Origin: Oscillospiraceae bacterium
GTDB taxonomy: Bacteria; Bacillota; Clostridia; Oscillospirales; Acutalibacteraceae
NCBI GenBank assembly: GCA_028706415.1
Contig: JAQWBK010000011.1
Span: 1-22,644, forward strand
Direction: 5' to 3'
Length of the DNA: 22,644 nucleotides
The position numbers were made by a program, and so were the translations under genes. How positions within the stretch are numbered: position 1 is the stretch's first letter; every line of letters begins with the position of its first letter. The notes under the pieces were generated by a model, which made no database searches, had not been told where the DNA came from, and was given only the letters and a program-made list of their open reading frames with translations. Below, piece by piece: positions 1 through 6,307 of this stretch.

Positions 1-235
1 TGTAAAAGCTCCGCTTTTACCCATAATTTATCAAAAAACTAAGGTGCCCCAAAACTTATCGTTGCCAAATTTTTATAGGCACCTCCTGTAAAAGCTCCGC
101 TTTTACCCATAATTTATCAAAAAACTAAAGTGCCCCAAAACTTATCGTTGCCAAATTTTTATAGGCGCCTCCTGTAAAAGCTCCGCTTTTACCCATAATT
201 TATCAAAAAACTAAAGTGCCCCAAAACTTATCGTT
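1..235. repeat. 86-bp direct tandem repeat, two full units plus a partial one
   Basis: Units start at 1, 87 and 173. The first two are complete (86 bp) and the third matches for 63 bp, then diverges at about 236. Units differ at only two sites: 43 (g) versus 129 and 215 (a), and 81 (a) versus 167 (g). Each unit opens with a perfect hairpin, GTAAAAGC-TCC-GCTTTTAC, at 2-20, 88-106 and 174-192. There are no unique spacers, so this is not a CRISPR array. The array probably continues to the left of the window. Near identity of units points to recent amplification. Confidence 0.95.
39..196 (-). other. Two tandem 24-codon micro-ORFs inside the 86-bp repeat
   Basis: On the minus strand each repeat unit holds an ATG at the hairpin edge and a TAG in the next unit, giving ORFs at 125-196 and 39-110. 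A third begins at 24 and leaves the window. The peptides start MGKSGAFTGG and end SFGAP or SFGAL. Of the two sites that vary between units, one is synonymous (GGT/GGC) and one changes Pro to Leu. No convincing ribosome-binding site lies just upstream of the ATGs, although GGAGG lies inside the ORF. I do not recognise the peptide, and it may be a by-product of repeat sequence. Confidence 0.2.
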
Positions 236-293
236 ACGGAATTTATAGTCGGATTTGTTGCCATCAACATTTAATAATATGGGGGGATTGGGC

Positions 294-602
294 ATGAATT
301 TGGAAAGCAATCTTATTCGGTTGAGGGATGATATTATTCGTTTATCCTCTCCGCGGGAGATAATCTTGTTCAGCGAAAAGCATAATCCCGACGGCGTTTT
401 GTCTTCTGTTAAGCTTTGTGCCATTATAAGCGGGGGGGATTCCCGCCAAACCGAACATATAATATATGTCAATTTGGAATCGGAGCTGCCCTTTGATATC
501 CTTGTTTATACCGTTGACGAATGGGAAAAGCTGCTTAAAAATAAAATGAGCTTTGCATCCCAAATTCGCCGGACAGGGAGGGTGCTTTATGCGGCAGACT
601 AA
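294..602 (+). CDS. Degenerate MNT-type nucleotidyltransferase, partner of a HEPN protein
   Basis: The protein has 102 residues, and the ATG at 294 is chosen because GGGGGGA lies 6 nt upstream; longer TTG/ATG starts in frame lack this. The fold pattern of the minimal nucleotidyltransferase family is visible: a strand IILF, a later strand PFDILVYT, and the closing F-A-S-x-x-x-R-x-G-R-V-L-Y. Where the family normally has G-S-x-R and S-D-x-D, this protein has S-E-K-H and S-S-V-K, so both signature motifs are lost; only the Asp of PFDILVYT remains. It overlaps the HEPN gene by 14 nt, the usual MNT-HEPN order. In active pairs the MNT protein is the antitoxin and can AMPylate the HEPN toxin. This one is more likely to act by binding only, or to be decaying. 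Confidence 0.7.
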   Translation: MNLESNLIRLRDDIIRLSSPREIILFSEKHNPDGVLSSVKLCAIISGGDSRQTEHIIYVNLESELPFDILVYTVDEWEKLLKNKMSFASQIRRTGRVLYAAD

Positions 603-1011
603 GCACCGAGCCGACAGCCGCAATTATTTTGACTGGCTGGAGATTGCCGCCCGTGACCTTCTTGCCGCCCGACTGCTTATTGAACAGGAGCAATGTTATG
701 AAATTGCCGGATTTCATTGCCAGCAGTGTCTGGAAAAGGCCTTTAAAGCATATATTATCGACCGAACCGATATGCTTGTTGATGGGCACAACCTGACATG
801 GCTTTGCCGAAAGGCTTCCCGCAGCAATCGTTATTTCAAAAGATGGCTTGATGATACTGCCGAAATGAACCGTCTGTATATTGAAACAAGGTATCCTTCG
901 GATATTGAATTGAGGCTTGACACCGAGAGCATTAAGCGTATTTATGACACGGCAAGGGATGTTTATGACTTCATTTGTCTTGAGGTATACGGTAGCGAAG
1001 CCACTGTATAA
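589..1011 (+). CDS. HEPN domain protein, probable toxin half of a MNT-HEPN pair
   Basis: The product has 140 residues from the ATG at 589, which follows GGGAGGG at 576-582; a longer in-frame ATG at 553 has no such site. Typical HEPN (Pfam PF05168-like) features are visible: an N-terminal helix W-L-E-I-A-A-R-D-L-L-A-A-R-L-L, the central F-H-C-Q-Q-C-L-E-K-A-F-K-A-Y-I helix, a G-H-N-L turn and a later R-Y-P motif. Members of toxin pairs are often RNases with R-x4-6-H; the nearest match here is R-x7-H before the G-H-N-L turn, so nuclease activity is uncertain. It is translationally overlapped with the upstream nucleotidyltransferase-like gene and converges with the ABC gene that follows. Confidence 0.8.
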   Translation: MRQTKHRADSRNYFDWLEIAARDLLAARLLIEQEQCYEIAGFHCQQCLEKAFKAYIIDRTDMLVDGHNLTWLCRKASRSNRYFKRWLDDTAEMNRLYIETRYPSDIELRLDTESIKRIYDTARDVYDFICLEVYGSEATV

Positions 1012-1042
1012 TATTAGTATAAGGTTATACAGCGCTCTTTTT
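1004..1042. terminator. Possible weak terminator between convergent HEPN and ABC genes
   Basis: CTGTATAA (1004-1011) pairs with TTATACAG (1025-1032) across a 13-nt loop, and a T-rich run follows at 1036-1042 on the plus strand. Both stop codons, TAA of the HEPN gene and TAA of the ABC gene, lie in the stem. The stem is AT-rich and the T-run is offset, so termination would be weak. Confidence 0.3.
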
Positions 1043-1720
1043 TGCATTGTCGGATGTTATCCTGCCGTCACTGATTTGAACAATGCGGCCGGCAAGCTTT
1101 GCAATTTCCTTGTCATGGGTAATCAGTATTACCGTATGCCCCTCAGAATTCAGATTGAGCAGGATATCTATTACATCCCGCCCTGAAGCGATATCAAGAT
1201 TGCCGGTGGGCTCATCCGCAAGAATAAGAGGGGGATGTGAAGCGATGGCGCGTGCAATAGCTACCCGTTGCTGCTGACCCCCCGACATTTCGGTAGGGCG
1301 GTGATTGAGGCGGTTTGCAAGCCCGACCCGCTCCAAGCTCTCTTTTGCGTGGCGGCGGCGTTTTTCACGCCTCATACCCCGATAAATAAGCGGCAGCTCT
1401 ACATTTTCAACCGCATCAAGGCAGGGAATAAGGTTGAACCCTTGAAAAATAAAACCGATATGGCGGTTTCGAATATCCGAGATTTTATTATCAGATAAGG
1501 TGGCTACATCAATGCCCTCCAGCAGATATTCACCCGAAGTCGGGGCATCAAGGCAGCCCAGCATATTCATTAATGTGGATTTCCCCGAACCCGAATGCCC
1601 CACGATTGCCAAAAACTCGCCCTGCTCAATTTCAAGGGATATTCCGTCCAGCGCCCTTATCTCATTGGCCCCCGGATTGTATATTTTATATAGGTTTCTG
1701 ATCTGAATAAAATCGGGCAT
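1025..1720 (-). CDS. ABC transporter ATP-binding protein, MacB/LolD-type
   Basis: The 231-residue ATPase has Walker A GHSGSGKST (residues 41-49), a Q-loop at F-I-F-Q-G-F-N-L, the signature M-S-G-G-Q-Q-Q-R, Walker B L-I-L-A-D-E-P and the switch histidine in L-I-T-H-D. The D-E-P-T-G-N-L-D string and the FNLIP motif place it in the MacB/LolD/FtsE-like group that pairs with FtsX/MacB-type permeases for export of peptides, lipoproteins or drugs. No permease is adjacent: the next gene downstream is convergent. AGGAAGGAG (1729-1737 on the opposite strand) precedes the ATG. The start codon and first codons lie inside a perfect 18-bp inverted repeat, described separately, which may limit translation. 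Confidence 0.93.
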   Translation of the reverse strand: MPDFIQIRNLYKIYNPGANEIRALDGISLEIEQGEFLAIVGHSGSGKSTLMNMLGCLDAPTSGEYLLEGIDVATLSDNKISDIRNRHIGFIFQGFNLIPCLDAVENVELPLIYRGMRREKRRRHAKESLERVGLANRLNHRPTEMSGGQQQRVAIARAIASHPPLILADEPTGNLDIASGRDVIDILLNLNSEGHTVILITHDKEIAKLAGRIVQISDGRITSDNAKKSAV

Positions 1721-1763
1721 AATAGTCGCTCCTTCCTATCTTCATCGACTATTATGCCCGATT
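1711..1763 (-). promoter_or_regulatory. Perfect 18-bp inverted repeat sequestering the ABC gene start codon
   Basis: AATCGGGCATAATAGTCG at 1711-1728 is exactly complementary to 1746-1763, with a 17-nt loop. In the minus-strand mRNA the ribosome-binding site AGGAAGGAG lies in the loop, and the ATG and the next two codons of the ABC gene lie in the 3' arm. The 5' arm sits in the short gap after the TIGR03936 gene. This may work as a translational gate or as weak processing/termination between the two genes; there is no T-run after the stem, so a classic terminator is unlikely. Confidence 0.6.
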
Positions 1764-1779
1764 ATAATTCTTTATATTA

Positions 1780-2436
1780 TTATTTGAACGAATTACCCTG
1801 TCCATCCAATAAATCAAGTCTAAGTACATCACAAAAAATGTGCTGCTGCCCCTTATCGGCAAAATAATTCTTACAAGCCGATACAATAAGCAGCGGGTTT
1901 ATGGTTTGAGTGCTGCTGCACGGCAGGGTCACCTCCATCACGGTTGAACCGTCATCCTTTTGAGATATGGCCCCCTGCTCGATAAAGGGTTTCAGTTCTA
2001 TGAGGCGCTGCCCTCCCTTTTTTGTGCGCTTTTCCACCGTAATGCTATCCTGCTCAAGGAAGGCGGCAAAGTCCTTTGGTTTAACCGGGAAGGTTAGCCT
2101 GTATACCGCTTTGTCGATATCCCCCGCCTTCATAACAGGGGTTCCCGCCGAATATACCTCCAGCCCCGAAGGGAGTACCGAATTTAAGCCCGAAACAATA
2201 TCCTCCATGTCGATATCTTGTATCAGCTTAATATCCATGCTCTCGCTCAGCCCCTCCACGCCCAGGGATAATGGGGCGGCAAATGTTAAATAAGGGTGCT
2301 TATTAAACCCCTCTGTATACCAAACGGGTATTCCTGCCCGCCTGACCGCCCTTGTCATGGTGCGCATCAAATCAAGATGGGAAATGTATTTTACCTGCCC
2401 GCATTTGCGGAAATGTATTCTAATCTCTTTTATCAA
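1780..2436 (-). CDS. TIGR03936 / DUF2344 radical-SAM-associated protein
   Basis: I place the start at TTG 2434-2436 because GGGAGGGG lies 6 nt upstream and the product then begins M-I-K-E-I-R-I-H-F-R-K-C-G, as the family does; earlier in-frame codons lie inside the upstream gene. The 218-residue protein carries the family's hallmark stretch K-Y-I-S-H-L-D-L-M-R-T followed by A-G-I-P-V-W-Y-T-E-G-F-N-K-H-P. Its start overlaps the end of the TIGR03960 radical-SAM gene by 17 nt, so the two are translationally coupled. In other Firmicutes the pair precedes RNase G and rplU-prp-rpmA; here those genes are absent. The biochemical role is unknown, and homologs are also found fused to the radical-SAM partner. 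Confidence 0.9.
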   Translation of the reverse strand: MIKEIRIHFRKCGQVKYISHLDLMRTMTRAVRRAGIPVWYTEGFNKHPYLTFAAPLSLGVEGLSESMDIKLIQDIDMEDIVSGLNSVLPSGLEVYSAGTPVMKAGDIDKAVYRLTFPVKPKDFAAFLEQDSITVEKRTKKGGQRLIELKPFIEQGAISQKDDGSTVMEVTLPCSSTQTINPLLIVSACKNYFADKGQQHIFCDVLRLDLLDGQGNSFK

Positions 2437-4264
2437 TGCAAACCCCTCCCTTCCAGACGGCCGCTCCGCAGCCTGAACAATCAATCCGACAATGGGGGGT
2501 TGTTATGCTTTGATGGGCATTGCGATTTTCATTAATCAAAAATGATTTGGTGATACCGTAATCAAGGTGATCCCATGGAAGTATTTCATCATACTCCCGC
2601 CGTCTGTTGGCATAAAACGCGGGTTCAATTTCTAAATCTGCCATTACATCCAACCATGTATTAAGATTAAAATGCTCCGACCATGCATCCCGCTTACACC
2701 CACGGTCAAACGCCTCTTGTATAACCCGACAAAGGCGGCGGTCGCCCCGGGCAAATACCCCCTCAAGAAAGCTGGTGGAGGGGTCGTGGCTGTGAAGTGT
2801 AATCTTCCTTGTGGTTATAGAGTTGCGAAGATGCTTCTGCTTTTGTTCAAGAATTTCAGCAGTATCCTGGGGTTCCCACTGGAATGGGGTAAAAGGTTTT
2901 GGCACAAAACAGGACACGCTCAAAGAAACATTGACTCCTTTTCCCTTGGGCTTGTCGGGATTGGCGTAATAGCAATCCACAATCTTCTGCCCAAGAGCCG
3001 CAATCCCCGCGACATCCTCCATTGTTTCGGTAGGCAGCCCCATCATAAAATACAGTTTTACCCCCGTCCAACCCGAGGAAAAGGCTTTGCGGGTGGTTTC
3101 AAGAATTTCCTCCTGCGAAATATTCTTATTTATGGCATCCCTAAGCCGCTGGGTGCCAGCTTCGGGTGCAAAGGTCAAGCCGCTTCTTCGCAGTACATTC
3201 AGCTTTTCGACAAGCTCCTCAGAAAAGCCGTCAATTCTCAAAGAGGGCAGCGAAATGTTTGTCTGCTGTTTCTCTGCCCAGTCCAGCAGCATCGGAAGCA
3301 GGCGTTCAATTTGGGAATAGTCTCCGGTGGACAGCGACGAAAGAGAAAACTCCTCGTATCCGGTGCTTTCACACAGGGCGCGGCTTTGGGAGTTGATTGT
3401 TTCGGGCGACTTTTCCCGAACAGGTCGGTATATAAAACCCGCCTGGCAAAAACGGCAGCCGCGTATACAGCCCCGAAAAATCTCACTCATGGCACGGTCA
3501 TGAACAATATCTATAAACGGAACCACAAATTTATCGGGGTAATAGGATGTATCCAAATCCTTTATTATGCGCTTGCGAACCTTGGGCGGTGCGCCGTTAA
3601 GCGGGGTCATCGATTCGATTGTGCCGTCCGGATTATAGCTCGGCCGGTACAGCGAGGGCACATAAACCCCCTCGATTTGGGCTGCTTCAACAAGAAATGC
3701 CGCCTTATTATATCCTTTGCTTTTATGGCGGCGATATAAATCTATAATTTCGAGGGTGACCTCCTCCCCCTCACCTAGTGCAAATAAATCAAAGAAGTCG
3801 GCAACCGGCTCGGGATTGCAGACACAAGGCCCGCCGCCGATTACAAGGGGGTGGGTATCCTGCCTGTCCGCCGCATTCAGCGGCAGACCCGAAAGCTCCA
3901 GCATGTTCAAAACGGCTGTATAGCTAAGCTCGTATTGTAGGGTAAAGCCGATAAAATCAAAGGTATTGATCTCATCCCGACTTTCCAGTGAAAACAGCTT
4001 GATGTTGTTTTCACGCATTAGAATTTCCATATCGGTATCCGGCATAAAAGCCCGCTCGCACCAGATATCCTGCCGTTCATTAAGCAATCCGTACAGCAGT
4101 TTCATTCCGAGGTGGGACATCCCCACCTCATATAAATCGGGAAAACAAAATGCAAACCGCACTTCGATTTCCTCTTTTTTCTTGATTATGCTGTTTAGCT
4201 CTCCGCCGGTATACCGCCCCGGCTTTTGCACCAGCCTGAATAAATCTTCAAGACCATAACCCAT
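2420..4264 (-). CDS. TIGR03960 family radical SAM protein
   Basis: The 614-residue protein has an N-terminal B12-binding-like region (F-P-D-L-Y-E-V-G-M-S-H-L-G, about residues 41-53) and then the radical-SAM core with Cys266-x3-Cys270-x2-Cys273 in F-R-G-C-I-R-G-C-R-F-C. Downstream motifs fit the family: F-A-P-E-A-G-T-Q-R-L-R and Y-F-M-M-G-L-P-T-E. A cysteine cluster near the C-terminus (C-R-I-D-C-S-G-C-G, then C) could bind a further cluster or zinc. The opening string R-Y-T-G-G-E is typical of the family start. AAAGGA lies about 14 nt before the ATG, a loose spacing. It overlaps the DUF2344 gene, its known partner. Substrate unknown; a link to RNA modification or ribosome biogenesis is suggested only by conserved synteny elsewhere. 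Confidence 0.93.
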   Translation of the reverse strand: MGYGLEDLFRLVQKPGRYTGGELNSIIKKKEEIEVRFAFCFPDLYEVGMSHLGMKLLYGLLNERQDIWCERAFMPDTDMEILMRENNIKLFSLESRDEINTFDFIGFTLQYELSYTAVLNMLELSGLPLNAADRQDTHPLVIGGGPCVCNPEPVADFFDLFALGEGEEVTLEIIDLYRRHKSKGYNKAAFLVEAAQIEGVYVPSLYRPSYNPDGTIESMTPLNGAPPKVRKRIIKDLDTSYYPDKFVVPFIDIVHDRAMSEIFRGCIRGCRFCQAGFIYRPVREKSPETINSQSRALCESTGYEEFSLSSLSTGDYSQIERLLPMLLDWAEKQQTNISLPSLRIDGFSEELVEKLNVLRRSGLTFAPEAGTQRLRDAINKNISQEEILETTRKAFSSGWTGVKLYFMMGLPTETMEDVAGIAALGQKIVDCYYANPDKPKGKGVNVSLSVSCFVPKPFTPFQWEPQDTAEILEQKQKHLRNSITTRKITLHSHDPSTSFLEGVFARGDRRLCRVIQEAFDRGCKRDAWSEHFNLNTWLDVMADLEIEPAFYANRRREYDEILPWDHLDYGITKSFLINENRNAHQSITTPHCRIDCSGCGAAVWKGGVCIDKRD

Positions 4265-4456
4265 ATTAAAAATCCATGTCCTTTCCGGTTCCTATTGTTT
4301 AACTCTTATGGTCACCTCTAAAAACCTGTTTTGAACGGATTCCGAGCAGAATTTTTGTCGGGCAAGGAAAGCCGACGAATCTATACTTTCCGCATTACGA
4401 GGAGGTTTGACGCAGTCCGGCGGAAATTGTGCCGGAAGACGCCGGAAGGGGTTTTT
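4265..4456. other. Non-coding gap with remnants of small repeat elements
   Basis: No gene is seen here. TCCGGC (4416-4421) pairs with GCCGGA (4431-4436), and GTCGG pairs with CCGAC near 4355-4375. The string TTTTTGTCGGGCAAGGAAA resembles the interior of the small elements at 12117-12272 and 16537-16696, so part of this gap is probably a decayed copy. It lies upstream of the radical-SAM gene and may also hold that gene's promoter, which I could not place. Confidence 0.4.
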
Positions 4457-4505
4457 ATACTGTTCTCAAGTAAAAATCAAGACATCTTTTACTTGAGAGC
4501 AGTAT
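4457..4505. mobile_element. Internally deleted 49-bp copy of the small TIR element
   Basis: ATACTGTTCTCAAGTAAAA (4457-4475) faces its near-complement at 4487-4505 with one mismatch; 11 nt separate the arms. Those 11 nt (ATCAAGACATC) are exactly what lies inside the right end of the 156-bp element at 12117-12272, read in reverse. This is therefore the right end plus a bare left terminal repeat with everything between deleted. It carries no coding capacity. Confidence 0.75.
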
Positions 4506-4554
4506 AAGATGTGACCTTATATATAATATCCTATTCGCCGTGATTTTTCAATTA

Positions 4555-4655
4555 ATACTGTTCTCAAGTAAAAGGTGATACAAAATTTGCCGTTCTTTAG
4601 CCTCCCTGTGACGAAGGGGGCGAGGAACGACAAAAATAACAGATGTGAAGACCGC
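4555..4655. mobile_element. Left end and decayed body of a small TIR element
   Basis: From 4555 the sequence matches the left end of the 12117 element for roughly 30 nt (terminal repeat, then GGTGA, one mismatch, ACAAAATTTGC). The body then drifts; a G-A-A-G-A-C-C-G-C match near 4649-4657 resembles the region before the right end of the complete copy. No right terminal repeat is found, and the element appears to run into the 3' end of the M50 protease gene. The right boundary given is approximate. Confidence 0.5.
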
Positions 4656-4663
4656 CGACAATT

Positions 4664-5257
4664 TTAATCGGCTTTTCTTTTAAATATGATAAGCAGCCCC
4701 AAATATACGCTTACCGCCAGAAGGGTATAATTATAGCCGCTGTGAATAAGCAGGAAAAATCCGGTGGTTGCAAGGGGTATGAGGAATATTATCGAAACAT
4801 AATAGATTATTCGTTCCGCCTTTTCCTCCCCAAAAAATCCTGCCAGAGCATAGAATACCGCCTGACCCCCGTCCAATGCTTCGATGGGCAGCAGATTAAA
4901 CACCGCCATGACCAGATGCACAATAGTCGGTGTGGTCCACCCGAATATGGCAAACAGTAGGGTGAATGAGAACAGATTTACCACCGGGCCTGCCAGGGCT
5001 ATAAGCATATTATTATAATGGGAAGTCATCTTCCCCCTGCTTTGATGCACCGATACCCCGAAAACTCCGATATCCACCCCGGACGGTCGGCTTCCCATGG
5101 CATAAATAGCGATAAAATGTCCGAATTCATGCATAACAGAAGCCGCCACACACCAGGCGGCAACCCCTGTCTTATCCAGTGTTAGCAATACCACAAGCAC
5201 GGCAGGGAACAACAGGCTCAGTCGATATTCAATGCCGCTTATATATATTTTAAGCAT
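4664..5257 (-). CDS. spoIVFB: M50 family site-2 protease, SpoIVFB-like
   Basis: The 197-residue polytopic membrane protein has the zinc site H43-E44-F-G-H47 in a hydrophobic helix and the second metal site N-L-L-P-I-E-A-L-D129-G-G. The A-L-A-G-P-V-V-N motif (87-94) is typical of the group. SpoIVFB is an intramembrane protease that cleaves pro-sigma-K in the mother cell; this protein is shorter than B. subtilis SpoIVFB and has no clear C-terminal CBS domain, but many clostridial homologs are like this. Its ATG overlaps the end of the M23 gene by 8 nt, matching a SpoIVFA-SpoIVFB arrangement. The stop codon sits in a small GCCGA/TCGGC hairpin. The family is certain, the pro-sigma-K substrate is inferred. 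Confidence 0.85.
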   Translation of the reverse strand: MLKIYISGIEYRLSLLFPAVLVVLLTLDKTGVAAWCVAASVMHEFGHFIAIYAMGSRPSGVDIGVFGVSVHQSRGKMTSHYNNMLIALAGPVVNLFSFTLLFAIFGWTTPTIVHLVMAVFNLLPIEALDGGQAVFYALAGFFGEEKAERIIYYVSIIFLIPLATTGFFLLIHSGYNYTLLAVSVYLGLLIIFKRKAD

Positions 5258-6158
5258 CTATATTCGCAAACACCACATCCAACGGGTCGTATGCCACCCC
5301 GTTTAATGTTGTCTCGATATGAAGATGCGGGCCGGTTGAATCCCCCGTTGAGCCGACGCGAGCAACAACCTCTCCGGCGCGAATTACAGCATCCTTGTCC
5401 GCAAGTATCTCAGAACAGTGTGCATAAAGCACCTCTATACCGTTGCCGTGATATATGCGGATATAGTTCCCGTATCCGGAACACTGTCCAACCTCTTTGA
5501 CAACCCCGAAAAACATTGCGGTAATCGGGTCGCCGGTCTTGGCCGCGATATCCAAACCCTGATGAAAGCTTACCTTCCCGCTGGTGGAATTTTTTCTGTA
5601 TCCGAAGCGGGAGGTTATTTTTTGGCTTTCAAGCGGTCTATCGGCAATCCTGTTTATCTTGAGCTTGGCAAAGCTGGCCCCATTTGGAGCGTACTCAATT
5701 TTATTTTTGGATATCGATATGTCCTTCCCCCCGGTTGCCGAAATTTCTGTAGCACTTGTAACCTGGGGGGCGGTTGTTTGGGTATTGGGGTCAGGGTCGG
5801 TTTCGGCCGTTTTCTCATCTGGGGCTTGGGTTTCGGCCCCGGTATCGGTTTGCGCTTCTGCCCCTGATGTGGTATTTGTTTGGGTTTCTTTTGTCGTTTT
5901 GGTGGTCTCTTTTTCGGAAGTATCGGTATCGGGCGAATCCATAAGAGCAGCCAATGTTGCAAGAATTGAATTGCTCATTATCGAATCATTAAAGTTTTTT
6001 CTCAGTTGTTTGAATGCCGAGCCGCCTATCATCCTGAATAACAGCACAACAAGGATAAGAACCACGCATGATATACTTTGTACCGCCAGCAGCTGCCATC
6101 CTGATCCTTTATTCTTCTGTTCATCCCGTACCCTTCGCCGCGGTCTTTCTTCCGACAT
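5250..6158 (-). CDS. Membrane-anchored M23 (LytM) domain protein, SpoIVFA/SpoIIQ-like
   Basis: The 302-residue protein has a basic N-terminus, one transmembrane helix (about 22-42), a long Thr/Glu/Asp-rich linker (about 73-145) and a C-terminal M23 domain from about 183. The metal-site residues are present: H199-x3-D203 (F-H-Q-G-L-D) and H278-L-H280, plus Y-A-H in the middle, so it may be an active endopeptidase. B. subtilis SpoIVFA has a degenerate M23 domain and inhibits SpoIVFB; SpoIIQ spans the intermembrane space. The overlap with the M50 gene favours a SpoIVFA role. AGAGGTG precedes the ATG. A hairpin between spoIVA and this gene may terminate or attenuate upstream transcription. Confidence 0.85.
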   Translation of the reverse strand: MSEERPRRRVRDEQKNKGSGWQLLAVQSISCVVLILVVLLFRMIGGSAFKQLRKNFNDSIMSNSILATLAALMDSPDTDTSEKETTKTTKETQTNTTSGAEAQTDTGAETQAPDEKTAETDPDPNTQTTAPQVTSATEISATGGKDISISKNKIEYAPNGASFAKLKINRIADRPLESQKITSRFGYRKNSTSGKVSFHQGLDIAAKTGDPITAMFFGVVKEVGQCSGYGNYIRIYHGNGIEVLYAHCSEILADKDAVIRAGEVVARVGSTGDSTGPHLHIETTLNGVAYDPLDVVFANIDA

Positions 6159-6187
6159 TTCATTTCACCTCTTTTTTTGTAATGCTT

Positions 6188-6223
6188 TAAAGAAACAGAG
6201 GGACTGCGGGGCAATCCCTCTGT
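6188..6223 (-). terminator. Intrinsic terminator after spoIVA
   Basis: ACAGAGGGA (6195-6203) pairs perfectly with TCCCTCTGT (6215-6223) around an 11-nt loop. On the minus strand the stem is followed by TTTCTTT (6188-6194). It lies 84 nt past the spoIVA stop and only about 30 nt before the M23 start, so the M23-M50 pair needs read-through or a promoter overlapping this hairpin. A 6-bp inverted repeat GGTTAT-ACTG-ATAACC lies just upstream at 6231-6246. Confidence 0.65.
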
Positions 6224-6307
6224 CTTATACGGTTATACTGATAACCTATTAAAAGCGTGATTTGCATCGGGCAAAACGGCCTGATTTCGAGACATAATGC
6301 TTTGATT

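Noticed and set aside
1..235. CRISPR array
   Set aside because: Units are direct 86-bp repeats with no unique spacers; the repeated part is the whole unit.
1743..1745. Leader peptide starting at ATG 1743-1745 (minus) that runs through the ABC ribosome-binding site
   Set aside because: It has no ribosome-binding site of its own; the 18 codons probably arise by chance from the hairpin loop.
2672..3739. Long plus-strand ORF (355 codons) opposite the radical-SAM gene
   Set aside because: It is a frame shadow of a well-supported gene, has no ribosome-binding site, and its protein is rich in basic residues and cysteine without any family pattern.
5584..6252. Plus-strand ORF (222 codons) opposite the M23 gene
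   Set aside because: The Val/Ser-rich product is the complement of the Thr/Glu-rich linker; no start signals.
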